Source: Pseudonocardia sediminis (lineage in GTDB: Bacteria; Actinomycetota; Actinomycetes; Mycobacteriales; Pseudonocardiaceae). Taken from it: DNA of 64,000 bases. The stretch is from assembly GCF_004217185.1 (NCBI RefSeq), contig NZ_SHKL01000001.1:310001-374000 (forward strand). Reading direction: 5' to 3'. Under the pieces are notes generated by a model. That model saw only the letters and a list, made by a program, of their open reading frames with translations, did no database searches and had not been told where the DNA came from. Shown here piece by piece: positions 53,796-61,839 of this stretch. Position 1 is the stretch's first letter, and every line of letters begins with the position of its first letter. The translations under genes were made by a program, and so were the position numbers.

Positions 53796-54193
53796 CCCCC
53801 GAGGTGCTGTTCGTCTGCGTCCACAACGCCGGCCGGTCCCAGATGGCCGCGGCCCTGCTCGAGCACCACGCCGCCGGGACGGTCGTCGTGCGCTCGGCCG
53901 GATCGGCGCCCGCGGAGTCGATCAACCCGGCCGTGCGCGCCGTCATGGCCGAGATCGGCCTGGACCTGTCGCGGAAGTACCCCAGGCCCCTGACCGACGA
54001 CGCCGTCCGCGCCGCCGACGTCGTGATCACGATGGGGTGCGGCGACGCCTGCCCGGTGTACCCCGGCAAGCGCTACCTGAACTGGGAGCTCACCGACCCG
54101 GCCGGGAAGCCCGCCGAGGCGGTCCGCCCGATCCGCGACGACATCGACGCCCGGGTCCGCGCCCTGCTCGCCGAACTGGTCCCGGCCGGGTAG
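53792..54193 (+). CDS. arsC: Arsenate reductase, LMW-PTP type
   Basis: 133 residues. The P-loop is VLFVCVHNAGRSQMAAAL with the catalytic Cys. The two resolving Cys are in ITMGCGDACPVYPG, the layout of thioredoxin-coupled ArsC (and some mycothiol-coupled relatives). It reduces As(V) to As(III) for the adjacent ACR3 pump. GTG start at 53792 overlaps acr3. The stop lies 15 bp from the convergent NTF2-like gene. Which thiol recycles it cannot be told here. Confidence 0.93.
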   Translation: MTPEVLFVCVHNAGRSQMAAALLEHHAAGTVVVRSAGSAPAESINPAVRAVMAEIGLDLSRKYPRPLTDDAVRAADVVITMGCGDACPVYPGKRYLNWELTDPAGKPAEAVRPIRDDIDARVRALLAELVPAG

Positions 54194-54208
54194 CCGAGGT
54201 GGGTACGG

Positions 54209-54592
54209 TCAGAACATCCCGTTGTCGTTGGCCGACGTGGCGGGGATGACCTGCAGGACGTCCCAGTGCTCGACGACCCTGCCGTGGTCGTCCACGCGGA
54301 AGATGTCGATCCCGGCGTAGTCGTCGCCGCCCGGCCAGGTCTGGTGGCAGTGCAGGACGACCAGGTCGTCCTCGGCGACGGTGCGGACGAACCGCACGTG
54401 CTTGCCGGGGTACTCGGCGGCCATGCGCTCGAAGTAGTCGACGAAGGCCTGCTTGCCGTCGGCGACGTGCACGTTGTGCTGGGTGTAGGTGTCCCCGGCG
54501 TAGCGCTCGAGCGCCTCCGCCGGCCTGGACTCGTTGAACATCATGTCGTAGAACGCCCGGACGTTGTCCTTGTTGCGCTGCAGGTCGGCCAT
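54209..54592 (-). CDS. SnoaL/NTF2-like protein
   Basis: 127 residues of the nuclear-transport-factor-2-like fold. [22 protein letters not shown] and [20 protein letters not shown] open the SnoaL-like cone, and [17 protein letters not shown] is the common end block with polar pocket residues. Many relatives are small-molecule isomerases, cyclases or hydrolases; no specific role can be claimed. The ATG at 54592 is the natural start. It lies downstream of and on the same strand as the alpha/beta hydrolase. Confidence 0.82.
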   Translation of the reverse strand: MADLQRNKDNVRAFYDMMFNESRPAEALERYAGDTYTQHNVHVADGKQAFVDYFERMAAEYPGKHVRFVRTVAEDDLVVLHCHQTWPGGDDYAGIDIFRVDDHGRVVEHWDVLQVIPATSANDNGMF

Positions 54593-54725
54593 GGGGGTCG
54601 TCTCACCTTCGGTGGTGTGGCGGCACGGGTTCCGACGCACCAACCGCGCCGGAAACGCCCGTATTCCGCCGCCCGCATTCATGAGGGGCCGCCGGACCGG
54701 ACGCCACCGGCCCGGCGGCCGGGGT

Positions 54726-55457
54726 TCACCGCAGGTGCCGGGCGAGGAACCGGTCGGCTTCCTCCCCTGCGAACCGCGGGACGCCGGTGTGTCCGCCCAT
54801 GTTGGCGTGCAACGTCTTCTCCGTGCTGCCGAGGGCGTCGAACAGGTCCAGCGCCGCCTGACGGTCGTTGCCCTCGTCGTCCCACTGCAGCAGGACCTGC
54901 AGCGGGACGGTGACCCGCCGGGCGTCGTCGAACAGGGCACGGGGCACGTAGCTCCCGGCGAACAGGACGGCGGCCGCGATGCGCGGCTCGACCACCGCCA
55001 GCCGGATGCCGACGGAGATGATCCCTCCGGCGAACCCGACCGGACCGTCGATCCCGGGCAGGGCCAGGAGGGCGTCCAGGACGGCCCGCCACTCCGGGAC
55101 CGCCCGCTCGACCAGCGGGAGGACGAGCCGGGCGACGATGTCGTCGTCGACGGGCCCGCCGGCCCCGATCGCTCGCCGCAGGTCCGCGCGGGCCTCCTCG
55201 GCGGCGGCGTCCCGGGGCCGGTCGCCGCTCCCGGGGAGCTCGATGGTGGCCGCGGCGAAGCCCTCCGCCACCGACTGCCGGGCCCGGGCCAGCAGGCGGG
55301 GGTACATCGCGTTCAGCCCGCCGGGATGGCCGAGCAGGATCAGCGGCGTCGGTGCAGTGGCGGACCCGGGCGTCCAGAGGATGCCGGGGATCTCGCCGAG
55401 GGTGAACTCGCGTTCGTCAACGCCGTCGTCGAGGCGTCGTTCTGAGGTGAATCGCAT
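54726..55457 (-). CDS. Alpha/beta hydrolase, dienelactone-hydrolase-like
   Basis: 243 residues. [21 protein letters not shown] is the oxyanion-loop region. The elbow reads [11 protein letters not shown], so the presumed nucleophile Ser has Ile, not Gly, at -2. Asp lies in [12 protein letters not shown], and the C-terminal His in [12 protein letters not shown] completes a triad. The overall pattern [18 protein letters not shown]... to ARHLR matches an actinobacterial DLH-like family. The ATG at 55457 is divergent from the AhpD-like gene, with 259 bp between them. Substrate unknown. Confidence 0.78.
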   Translation of the reverse strand: MRFTSERRLDDGVDEREFTLGEIPGILWTPGSATAPTPLILLGHPGGLNAMYPRLLARARQSVAEGFAAATIELPGSGDRPRDAAAEEARADLRRAIGAGGPVDDDIVARLVLPLVERAVPEWRAVLDALLALPGIDGPVGFAGGIISVGIRLAVVEPRIAAAVLFAGSYVPRALFDDARRVTVPLQVLLQWDDEGNDRQAALDLFDALGSTEKTLHANMGGHTGVPRFAGEEADRFLARHLR

Positions 55458-55649
55458 GGTCGTGCCCTTCGGGAGTGCCGGTGCGGCGCTCCCGGACGAC
55501 CTATCGCCCGACCGTGACCCCGGAGGGGAGCACCCCTGTCGAAACTGCGTCCACGGGTACCACCTCCTTGTCTCGCACGGCGCCGGAAAGCTAGCAGCGC
55601 TCACCGTGGCGGGCCAACGGATATCCGCTTCTCCCGGCACAGCCGTACC

Positions 55650-55700
55650 GTCGATCGGACGTCGATCGGACGTCGATCGGACGTCGATCGGACGTCGATC
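55650..55700. repeat. Iterons: 4.6 copies of an 11-bp unit
   Basis: GTCGATCGGAC is repeated head to tail four times (55650-55693) and followed by a partial GTCGATC (55694-55700). Each unit holds a CGATCG palindrome. The 11-bp period puts every copy on nearly the same helix face. The array ends 3 bp before the ribosome site AGGAGG of the AhpD-like gene. Confidence 0.85.
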
Positions 55701-55716
55701 CACAGGAGGTTCCCTC

Positions 55717-56328
55717 ATGGCGCGCATCCCACTCGTCGCCCCGGACGATCCCGACGTCGATCCCGCGGCGACGGCGCTGCTGCAGGCGGCGTCGAAGGCC
55801 CGCCCCGGGGCGGGGGTGCTCAACGTCTACAAGGCGCTGGCCAACCACCCGGCAGCGCTGCAGAAGTTCCTGGAGTTCGCCAACGTCGTGTACTTCGAGA
55901 ACTCGATGCCGGACGCGAAGACCCGCGAGCTGCCCTACCTGACCTCGGCGGTCGCGAACAACTGCTTCTATTGAACGCCGACCCACTTGGTGCTCGGTCG
56001 AGCATCCGGACTGACCGACGAACAGATGTCGCACCTGCTCGACGACCCCCTGCCGGAGGGCATGTTCACCCCGGCGGAAGAGGCGATCATCGTCTACGCG
56101 CGCACCTCGACGTGGTTCCAACCGATCACCGACGAGATCTGGAACAACCTGCGCGCCCACTTCACCGAGAAGCAGTGCATGGAGATCTCGTTCACCGTCG
56201 GCCTCGACCAGCTGGTGAGCCGTTTCCACGCCACCGTGCAGACCGACGTCGACGCCGTCACCACCGATCAACTCACGGGGTCGTGTCCGGTGGCGTTGCC
56301 GCCCCCTCCGGGGCCGACGCCGCCCTAG
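55717..56328 (+). CDS. AhpD/carboxymuconolactone-decarboxylase-family protein with in-frame TGA, candidate selenoprotein
   Basis: One 204-codon frame with TGA at codon 86. Upstream codons give MARIPLVAPDDPDVD... ELPYLTSAVANNCFY, and the same frame continues TPTHLVLGRASGLTDEQ and onward to TAG at 56326. In family members this reads CFYCxPTH, so TGA replaces the second Cys of CxxC. Using M. tuberculosis AhpD as guide (Glu118, Cys130, Cys133, His137), this protein has Glu71, Cys83, TGA86, His90 at identical spacing; Cys133 is the attacking thiol. Coding character continues after TGA. A SECIS-like hairpin follows. A nonsense mutation or sequencing error is the alternative. AGGAGG at 55703, ATG at 55717. 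Confidence 0.75.
55989..56006 (+). other. SECIS-like hairpin downstream of the in-frame TGA
   Basis: A 7-bp stem, GGTGCTC (55989-55995) with GAGCATC (56000-56006), including one G-U pair, closed by a GGTC loop. The loop starts 21 nt after the TGA (55972-55974). In E. coli fdhF the SECIS hairpin also has a GGUC apex, 18 nt after UGA, and SelB reads the G and U there. Function here is inferred. Confidence 0.6.
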
Positions 56329-56399
56329 CCGCCCGGGTGCGCTGACGACGAACGCCGCGCCACCCTCGTCGGGTGTGCGCGGCGTCCGTGGTGTTCGTG

Positions 56400-56487
56400 T
56401 GGCGGAGGATAGGGGATTCGAACCCCTGAGGGATTGCTCCCAACACGCTTTCCAAGCGTGCGCCCTAGGCCACTAGGCGAATCCTCC
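56400..56487 (-). tRNA. tRNA-Ser (anticodon GGA)
   Basis: On the minus strand the acceptor GGAGGAT (56487-56481) pairs with ATCCTCC (56410-56404), with discriminator G and encoded CCA at 56402-56400. The anticodon loop is TTGGAAA between CACGC and GCGTG, anticodon GGA. A long variable arm and the GGTTCGAATCC T-arm confirm serine. Confidence 0.95.
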
Positions 56488-56572
56488 GCAGAGGAGCCTA
56501 CCGGCCGGGTCGGCGCGCCCCGCCCGGCCCCCTGGGTCGTGTCAGGGCCGGGGTGGGGTCGCTACACTGTCT

Positions 56573-56663
56573 GCGGACCCCGCGCGGCGTCCATCCTGTG
56601 AACTCCCCCAGGGCCGGAAGGCAGCAAGGGTCAACGGGCTCTGGCGGGTGCGCGGGGTCCCCT
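56573..56663 (+). ncRNA. ffs: Small signal recognition particle RNA (4.5S type)
   Basis: The terminal stem pairs 56575-56585 (GGACCCCGCGC) with 56650-56660. The apical domain has the universal GGCCGGAAGGCAGCAAGGGT (from 56612), which binds Ffh. The size of about 90 nt fits the bacterial small form without Alu domain. Its place just upstream of dnaX is standard in actinobacteria. Confidence 0.93.
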
Positions 56664-56747
56664 TCGTGTCCGGGACCCCTCATCGCCAGGGCCGGAGTTC
56701 CGGTCCGGCCTCGAACACTGTCGGTCCCCCTCGGTAGCCTCGCGAGC

Positions 56748-59249
56748 GTGGCACTGGCTCTGTACCGGAAGTACCGCCCGGCCAAGCTCGCCGAGGTGGT
56801 GGGGCAGGAACACGTCACCGAACCCCTGTCGACGGCTCTGACCGCGGGGCGGATCAACCACGCGTACCTGTTCTCCGGGCCCCGCGGCTGCGGCAAGACG
56901 TCCTCGGCCCGGATCCTCGCCCGCTCGCTGAACTGCGTGCAGGGCCCCACACCGGAACCGTGCGGCGTCTGCGACTCCTGCATCGCGCTCGCCCCGGAGG
57001 GCTCCGGCTCGATCGACGTCGTCGAGCTCGACGCGGCCTCGCACGGTGGCGTCGAGGACGCTCGTGAGCTGCGGGACCGGGCCTTCTACGCCCCGGCCGA
57101 GTCGCGCTACCGGGTGTTCATCGTCGACGAGGCGCACATGGTCACGACGCAGGGCTTCAACGCCCTGCTCAAGATCGTGGAGGAGCCGCCGGACCACCTG
57201 GTCTTCATCTTCGCCACCACCGAGCCGGAGAAGGTGCTGCCGACGATCCGGTCGCGCACGCACCACTACCCGTTCCGGCTGATCCCGCCGGGCACCATGC
57301 GGTCGCTGCTGGAACGGATCTGCGGCGAGGAGGGCGTGACCGTCGCCCCGCCGGTGTTCCCGCTGGTCATCCGGGCCGGTGGCGGCTCCGCCCGGGACAC
57401 GCTCTCGGTGCTCGACCAGCTCCTCGCCGGGGCCGGGCCGGACGGCGTCACCTACGAGCGCGCGGTCGCCCTGCTCGGCGTCACCGACGCGGCACTGATC
57501 GACGACACGGTGGACGCGCTGGCCGCCGGCGACGGCGCGGCCGTCTACCAGGCGGTGGACCGGCTGGTCGAGGCCGGACACGACCCCCGCCGCTTCGCCT
57601 CGGACCTGCTGCAGCGCCTGCGTGACCTGATGCTCGTGCAGGCCGTGCCGGAGGCCGCGGAGCGCGGGCTGGTCGACGGGGCGGAGGACGAGCTGTCCCG
57701 GATGGCCGACCAGGCCTCCCGTCTCGGCGCCGCGACACTCGCCCGCTACGGCGAGATCGTGCACAGCGGGCTGATCGAGATGCGCGGCGCGACGGCGCCC
57801 CGGCTGCTGCTGGAGCTGCTCTGCGCGCGGATGCTGCTGCCCGCGGCGACGACGACGGACGCGGGCCTGCTGGAGCGTCTCGAGCGCATCGAGCGGCGCA
57901 ACGCGATCGCGCCCGAGCCCGGCGCCAGCGGTGGTGACGCCGAGCCGGTGAAGCGGGCGTTCGTGCGCCCGACCGAGCGGGGCGCCGCACAACCGGCGGC
58001 CACCGGGTCCGAGAGCGGGCAGGCCCCGCGTGAGCAGGCCGGTCGCGAGCAGGCCGCACCGCCGCGGGAGCAGCCCGCCCCCGCGCGTGAGCAGACGCCA
58101 CGTGAGCAGGCGCCGCGCGAGCAGGCTGCGCCGGCGCGTCCGCCCGCGGCGGCCGCGGAACGGCCGGCTGCGGCGGCGGACTCCGGCGCGACCGGGTCCG
58201 GGTCGGGTCCTTCCGTGGCGGCCGGCGATGCGTCGGGCGGCGGAGCGCGCCGCGCCGAGGCGGAGGACTCCGAGCAGGAGGCCGCCACCGCCGAGCCGAG
58301 TCGGCCCTCGGCGGACGACCTACCCCCGCAGGTGGCTGCGGCCGCCGCGAGCCCGGGAGCTGCAGCCCCGAGCACGACGACGCCGCAGCGACCTCCGACC
58401 GAGCGGCCGCAACCGCGGGCCCAGCAGCCGGAATCGCACCCGACCGAGCGCTCCACGACCGAGCGCCCCACGACCGAGCGCCCCACGACCGAGCGCCCCA
58501 CGACCGAGCGCCCGGCGACCGAGCGCCCGGCATCGCAGGGCGGCGCGCCGATCGAGCCCGTGCCGGAGAACGGCCCGGCCGAACCCGCCGAGCCGGCACC
58601 GGTGGCGTCGTCGCTGGACGCGGCCGCGGTGCGACGGGTGTGGCCGGAGATCCTTGCCGCGGCACGTCAGCGCAGCCGCAGTACCGAGGCGTTGCTGGTC
58701 AACGCGACCGTGCGTGCCGTCGACGGCGACATGCTCGTCCTGACGATCGGGTCCGCCCCGCTCGCCCGGCGGCTGTCCGAGCCGCGCAACACCGACGTGA
58801 TCGTCGACTCGCTGCGGGCCGTGCTCGGCGTGCAGTGGCGCGTCCGGTGCGACCAGGGCGACGCCGGTGGCGCCGCCCCGGCGCGGCCCGCCCGCGCCGA
58901 GCGACCGGCTCCGCAGCGTCCCGCGCCGCAGCGCCCGTCGCGGTCCGAGGGCGAGGGCGGGGACACGCCGCAGGCCCCGCCGCCGGCGCCGGGGGACCGG
59001 GCACCGGACCGGGTGGTCCCGCAGCGACGCAGCCAGGCGGCCGGTCGCCGGCCGTCGTCGGACGGCGGGGAGCCGCTGCCGCCGGAGCCGCCGCCGGAGG
59101 ACGCCCCGCCCGACCGCGACGACGAGGAGTCGATGATGGCCGAGGCCGCCGCCGACGCCGGGAGCGGCGCCACACGCCGCGATCCCGAGGTCGCGGCGAT
59201 GGAGCTGCTCAGCAACGAGCTCGGCGCGAAAGCGTTCGAGCAGCGCTGA
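56748..59249 (+). CDS. dnaX: DNA polymerase III subunits gamma/tau
   Basis: 833 residues. YRKYRPAKLAEVVGQEHV opens the clamp-loader ATPase, with Walker A FSGPRGCGKTSSARILARSL, the zinc Cys set (NCVQ, CGVCDSC), Walker B VFIVDEAHMV and sensor FATTEPEKVL. Domain III ends near residue 370. A long disordered Ala/Pro/Glu/Arg region follows with EQAPREQ and TERPT repeats, then a tau-like C-terminal domain (VRRVWPEILAAARQRSRSTEALL). The GTG at 56748 gives VALALYRKYRP. No obvious slippery site for the short gamma form was seen. Confidence 0.95.
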   Translation: MALALYRKYRPAKLAEVVGQEHVTEPLSTALTAGRINHAYLFSGPRGCGKTSSARILARSLNCVQGPTPEPCGVCDSCIALAPEGSGSIDVVELDAASHGGVEDARELRDRAFYAPAESRYRVFIVDEAHMVTTQGFNALLKIVEEPPDHLVFIFATTEPEKVLPTIRSRTHHYPFRLIPPGTMRSLLERICGEEGVTVAPPVFPLVIRAGGGSARDTLSVLDQLLAGAGPDGVTYERAVALLGVTDAALIDDTVDALAAGDGAAVYQAVDRLVEAGHDPRRFASDLLQRLRDLMLVQAVPEAAERGLVDGAEDELSRMADQASRLGAATLARYGEIVHSGLIEMRGATAPRLLLELLCARMLLPAATTTDAGLLERLERIERRNAIAPEPGASGGDAEPVKRAFVRPTERGAAQPAATGSESGQAPREQAGREQAAPPREQPAPAREQTPREQAPREQAAPARPPAAAAERPAAAADSGATGSGSGPSVAAGDASGGGARRAEAEDSEQEAATAEPSRPSADDLPPQVAAAAASPGAAAPSTTTPQRPPTERPQPRAQQPESHPTERSTTERPTTERPTTERPTTERPATERPASQGGAPIEPVPENGPAEPAEPAPVASSLDAAAVRRVWPEILAAARQRSRSTEALLVNATVRAVDGDMLVLTIGSAPLARRLSEPRNTDVIVDSLRAVLGVQWRVRCDQGDAGGAAPARPARAERPAPQRPAPQRPSRSEGEGGDTPQAPPPAPGDRAPDRVVPQRRSQAAGRRPSSDGGEPLPPEPPPEDAPPDRDDEESMMAEAAADAGSGATRRDPEVAAMELLSNELGAKAFEQR
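58442..58530 (+). repeat. 15-bp tandem repeat in dnaX (TERPT units)
   Basis: Six head-to-tail units of about 15 bp of the form GACCGAGCGCCCCAC encode ThrGluArg-Pro-Thr/Ala repeats in the disordered tau linker. The middle copies are identical at DNA level, pointing to recent expansion. The reading frame is kept. Confidence 0.85.
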
Positions 59250-59250
59250 T

Positions 59251-59269
59251 CCCCGGTCGGTCCCCGGGG
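59251..59269. terminator. Hairpin between convergent dnaX and amidase
   Basis: CCCCGG (59251-59256) and CCGGGG (59264-59269) with a 7-nt loop in the 30-bp gap between the two stops. A modest bidirectional terminator candidate. Confidence 0.45.
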
Positions 59270-59279
59270 TCCGGCGGCC

Positions 59280-60113
59280 TCAGCGGCCGAGGAACGCCAG
59301 GATCCCGGCCGTGATCGCCGTGGCATAACGCTCCCGGCCGGCCGGGGAGGACACCAGCTCCGCCTCGGCGGGGTTGCGCATGTTCGCGCACTCCACCAGG
59401 GCCGTGGGCACGGTCGCGGTGTTCAGCCCGCCCAGGTCCTCGCGTCCGTCGAGCCCCTTCGTCCCGATGTAGTCGGCCGGGGCGAACCGGCCCTTCTGCA
59501 TCGCGTCGCGCAGGTCGGTCGCCAGCGTGCGGGCCGGGCCGGACTGGGCGGCGTTGAGCGGCGGGTCGGCGTAGGCGACGTGGAAGCCACGTCCCTTCGG
59601 TGCCGCGCCGTCGGCGTGCAGGGACACCGCGGCCGCGGCCTTCGCCTTCGCGCCGGCATCGCCCCGCTCGTCGACGCACGGCCCGACGCCGCGGTCGTCG
59701 GGCCGGGTGAGCACGACGGTGACCCCCTTCGCCTGCAGCTGCTTCCGCACCCGCTGCGCGAGGTCCCAGGTGAACGCGTGCTCGGCGTACCCGGCGTCGG
59801 TGGACGTGCCGGTCGTGTTGCACGGCTTGGTGCCGCCGCGGCCGTCCGGGACCTTGCGGTTGATCGTTTTCGTCGCGCCGGCGTTGCCGCCGTTGTGCCC
59901 GGGGTCGAGCAGGACGACCGGCGCCGCCGCCGCGGTGGGCGTCCGGGCAGGGGTCGCGGTGGCCGCGGTGCGGGCGACGGTCGTCGCCGGGAGGTCGGAC
60001 GTCGTGGCGGACACGGGCGTCGGTGCGGGTGCGGTGGACCCGGCACCGGCACACCCGGCGCACAGGGCGGTACCGGCCAGCAGGGCGGCGGCGATGCGGA
60101 GCGGGGCGGACAC
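59280..60113 (-). CDS. N-acetylmuramoyl-L-alanine amidase (Amidase_3, Ami1-like)
   Basis: 277 residues. An export signal ([19 protein letters not shown]) is followed by an Ala/Thr/Pro-rich spacer and the Amidase_3 domain. Zinc ligands: His in [11 protein letters not shown], Glu in [12 protein letters not shown], and His in AVSLHADG, with the catalytic Glu in [14 protein letters not shown]. It cleaves the stem peptide from glycan in peptidoglycan. The position between dnaX and ybaB/recR matches the mycobacterial Ami1 (Rv3717) locus. The GTG at 60113 has AGGG 8 bp upstream. The lipobox-like CAGC is imperfect. Confidence 0.88.
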   Translation of the reverse strand: MSAPLRIAAALLAGTALCAGCAGAGSTAPAPTPVSATTSDLPATTVARTAATATPARTPTAAAAPVVLLDPGHNGGNAGATKTINRKVPDGRGGTKPCNTTGTSTDAGYAEHAFTWDLAQRVRKQLQAKGVTVVLTRPDDRGVGPCVDERGDAGAKAKAAAAVSLHADGAAPKGRGFHVAYADPPLNAAQSGPARTLATDLRDAMQKGRFAPADYIGTKGLDGREDLGGLNTATVPTALVECANMRNPAEAELVSSPAGRERYATAITAGILAFLGR

Positions 60114-60240
60114 GGGCGACACCCTGGCACGGCTACCCTGGCGCCAGGCCCCGTCGCGTCGGCCGTGTCGGGAATTCGTTCCCACGTGGCACCGGCGTCC
60201 CGACGGGCGTGAGCAGTTCGTCGAAGCGAGGAGTCCCCTG

Positions 60241-60576
60241 GTGGAACCGGGTCAGCCCGACATGCAGATGATCCTGCAGCAGGCGCAGAAGATGCAGCAG
60301 CAGCTGCAGCAGGCGCAGGCCGAACTGGCCACCGCCGAGGTCACCGGCCAGGCCGGCAACGGCCTCGTCGAGGTCACGATCACGGCGCAGCTCGAGCCGC
60401 GCGGGGTCAAGATCGACCCGAAGGTCGTCGACCCCGAGGACGTCGAGACCCTGCAGGACCTCGTCGCCGGGGCCCTGCAGGACGCCGTCCGCGCCGCGCA
60501 GGCGCTGCAGGCCGAGAAGATGGGCCCGCTCGCCGGAGGCATGGACATGGGCGGCCTGGGCCTGCCGGGCGCCTGA
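60241..60576 (+). CDS. YbaB/EbfC family nucleoid-associated protein
   Basis: 111 residues. [24 protein letters not shown] is the long N-terminal Gln-rich helix, and [22 protein letters not shown] with [20 protein letters not shown] are the family blocks. The C terminus has a Gly/Met-rich [13 protein letters not shown] tail. The dimer binds DNA loosely. GTG at 60241 after GAGGAG. It lies one base before recR, the standard ybaB-recR pair. Confidence 0.93.
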   Translation: MEPGQPDMQMILQQAQKMQQQLQQAQAELATAEVTGQAGNGLVEVTITAQLEPRGVKIDPKVVDPEDVETLQDLVAGALQDAVRAAQALQAEKMGPLAGGMDMGGLGLPGA

Positions 60577-60577
60577 G

Positions 60578-61195
60578 GTGTTCGAGGGGCCGGTCCAGGA
60601 CCTGATCGACGAGCTGGGTCGGCTGCCCGGAGTCGGGCCGAAGAGCGCCCAGCGGATCGCGTTCCATCTGCTGGCCGCCGACGCGGCCGACATCTCCCGC
60701 CTGCAGGAGGTCCTGCAGACGGTCAAGCAGGGTGTGCAGTTCTGCGAGGTGTGCGGCAACGTCGCGGCCGACTCGCGCTGCCGCTACTGCGCCGACGCCC
60801 GGCGCGACCCGACGCTGGTGTGTGTCGTCGAGGAGCCCAAGGACGTCCTCGCCGTCGAGCGGACCCGCGAGTTCAAGGGCCGCTACCACGTGCTGGGCGG
60901 GGCGCTGGACCCGTTGGCCGGGATCGGCCCGGACACGCTGCGGATCCGTGAGTTGCTGACCCGCCTGGGCGGCACCGGCCCGGCCCCGGACGAGACCGAC
61001 ATCTCCGAGGTCATCATCGCCACCGACCCCAACACCGAGGGCGAGGCGACCGCGACCTACCTGGTCCGGCTGCTGCGCGACTTCCCGGGGCTGAGCGTCA
61101 CCCGGCTCGCGTCCGGCCTGCCGATGGGTGGCGACCTCGAGTTCGCCGACGAGATGACGCTCGGTCGCGCCCTCGCCGGCCGCCGGGTCCTCTGA
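60578..61195 (+). CDS. recR: Recombination protein RecR
   Basis: 205 residues. The N-terminal HhH region ([18 protein letters not shown]), the zinc finger ([17 protein letters not shown]), the Toprim core ([33 protein letters not shown]) and the C-terminal Walker-like block ([23 protein letters not shown]) are all in order. It acts with RecF/RecO to load RecA at gaps. GTG at 60578, tightly coupled to ybaB. Confidence 0.96.
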   Translation: MFEGPVQDLIDELGRLPGVGPKSAQRIAFHLLAADAADISRLQEVLQTVKQGVQFCEVCGNVAADSRCRYCADARRDPTLVCVVEEPKDVLAVERTREFKGRYHVLGGALDPLAGIGPDTLRIRELLTRLGGTGPAPDETDISEVIIATDPNTEGEATATYLVRLLRDFPGLSVTRLASGLPMGGDLEFADEMTLGRALAGRRVL

Positions 61196-61197
61196 GT

Positions 61198-61225
61198 CGG
61201 GCCCGGACACACGGGCCCGGACACA
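61198..61225. repeat. Two tandem 14-bp repeats after recR
   Basis: CGGGCCCGGACACA occurs twice in a row (61198-61211 and 61212-61225), directly after the recR stop and before the hairpin at 61232. It may have arisen by slippage; no function is evident. Confidence 0.7.
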
Positions 61226-61231
61226 CGGAAA

Positions 61232-61259
61232 GCCGGCCCCGCCCATGGGCGCGGCCGGC
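61232..61259 (+). terminator. Terminator hairpin after recR
   Basis: GCCGGCC (61232-61238) with GGCCGGC (61253-61259), one C-C mismatch, then CGCCC/GGGCG and an AT apex. It ends the dnaX-ybaB-recR side and lies about 80 bp before the convergent small membrane gene end. Confidence 0.65.
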
Positions 61260-61341
61260 CGATCGGCGCAACAACCCCCCGTCGCGGCGCCGGTCCTCTC
61301 CACCCGCTGTTCGTGCGGTCAACGTGTCGTGCGGTCGAGCG

Positions 61342-61545
61342 TCAGTCGGTGTCCTCGTCGGCCCAGGCGTCGACGTAGTAGCGACGGTGACCCCGTGGCT
61401 GCTGACGCTGCTCCCAGCTGATCCGGCGCTCGGCGGCGATCCGGCGCCAGGCCCGGCGCTGTGCCGAGTCGACGACCCCGATCACGATGCCGGTCATCAC
61501 GAGGACGGCCAGGCCGATCACCACCAGCATGATCAGTCCGGTCAT
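61342..61545 (-). CDS. Small single-span membrane protein with basic tail, second XRE-linked copy
   Basis: 67 residues. One N-terminal helix (LIMLVVIGLAVLVMTGIVIG) and a basic amphipathic stretch (SAQRRAWRRIAAERRISWEQR), then an aromatic/acidic end (YYVDAWADEDTD). It matches the 1216-1428 protein in size, MT start, IG at the end of the helix, RR-x-W-x-R and the EQR region, though the C-terminal ends differ (acidic here, Cys-rich there). ATG at 61545 after AGGTGG. It is divergent from the XRE gene at 61840. No known family. Confidence 0.68.
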   Translation of the reverse strand: MTGLIMLVVIGLAVLVMTGIVIGVVDSAQRRAWRRIAAERRISWEQRQQPRGHRRYYVDAWADEDTD

Positions 61546-61739
61546 GGGGACCACCTGCCCTGGCCCGCCCCCGGGGACTTCCCGGCCCGGTGGACCTCCG
61601 GTGCGCGGTGCGAACGGTGACTGCGGATCATCACTTTCTCCTTCTGCTCGTCGTGCCCGTGACGGACCTGCGGCGAGCCCGCGGAGTGTGATCGCGGTCT
61701 CTGGCCCGCCTATGGGTAGAGTGCCGGACATCGGGCCCA

Positions 61740-61770
61740 TGTGCAATTGCACAGCAGTGGGATTGCACAT
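61740..61770. promoter_or_regulatory. Palindrome plus half-site, candidate XRE operator
   Basis: TGTGCAATTGCACA (61740-61753) is a perfect 14-bp palindrome, and ATTGCACA recurs at 61762-61769, 16 bp after its first copy at 61746-61753. The core TGCAATTGCA (61742-61751) is the same as at 1014-1023. It lies between the divergent small membrane protein and XRE genes. Confidence 0.65.
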
Positions 61771-61839
61771 GGTTACCCGAAGAGACGAACTCGTCGTATC
61801 GCCGCAAAGGGCCCGCGACGACCGGTGAACGGGGTGCGG

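Noticed and set aside
55650..55700. Iterons considered as a plasmid-type replication origin
   Set aside because: No rep gene, AT-rich unwinding region or DnaA boxes nearby, and the position just before a ribosome site suits gene regulation better.
58442..58530. Tandem repeats considered as a CRISPR array
   Set aside because: Units are contiguous 15-mers without spacers and lie inside the dnaX coding frame.
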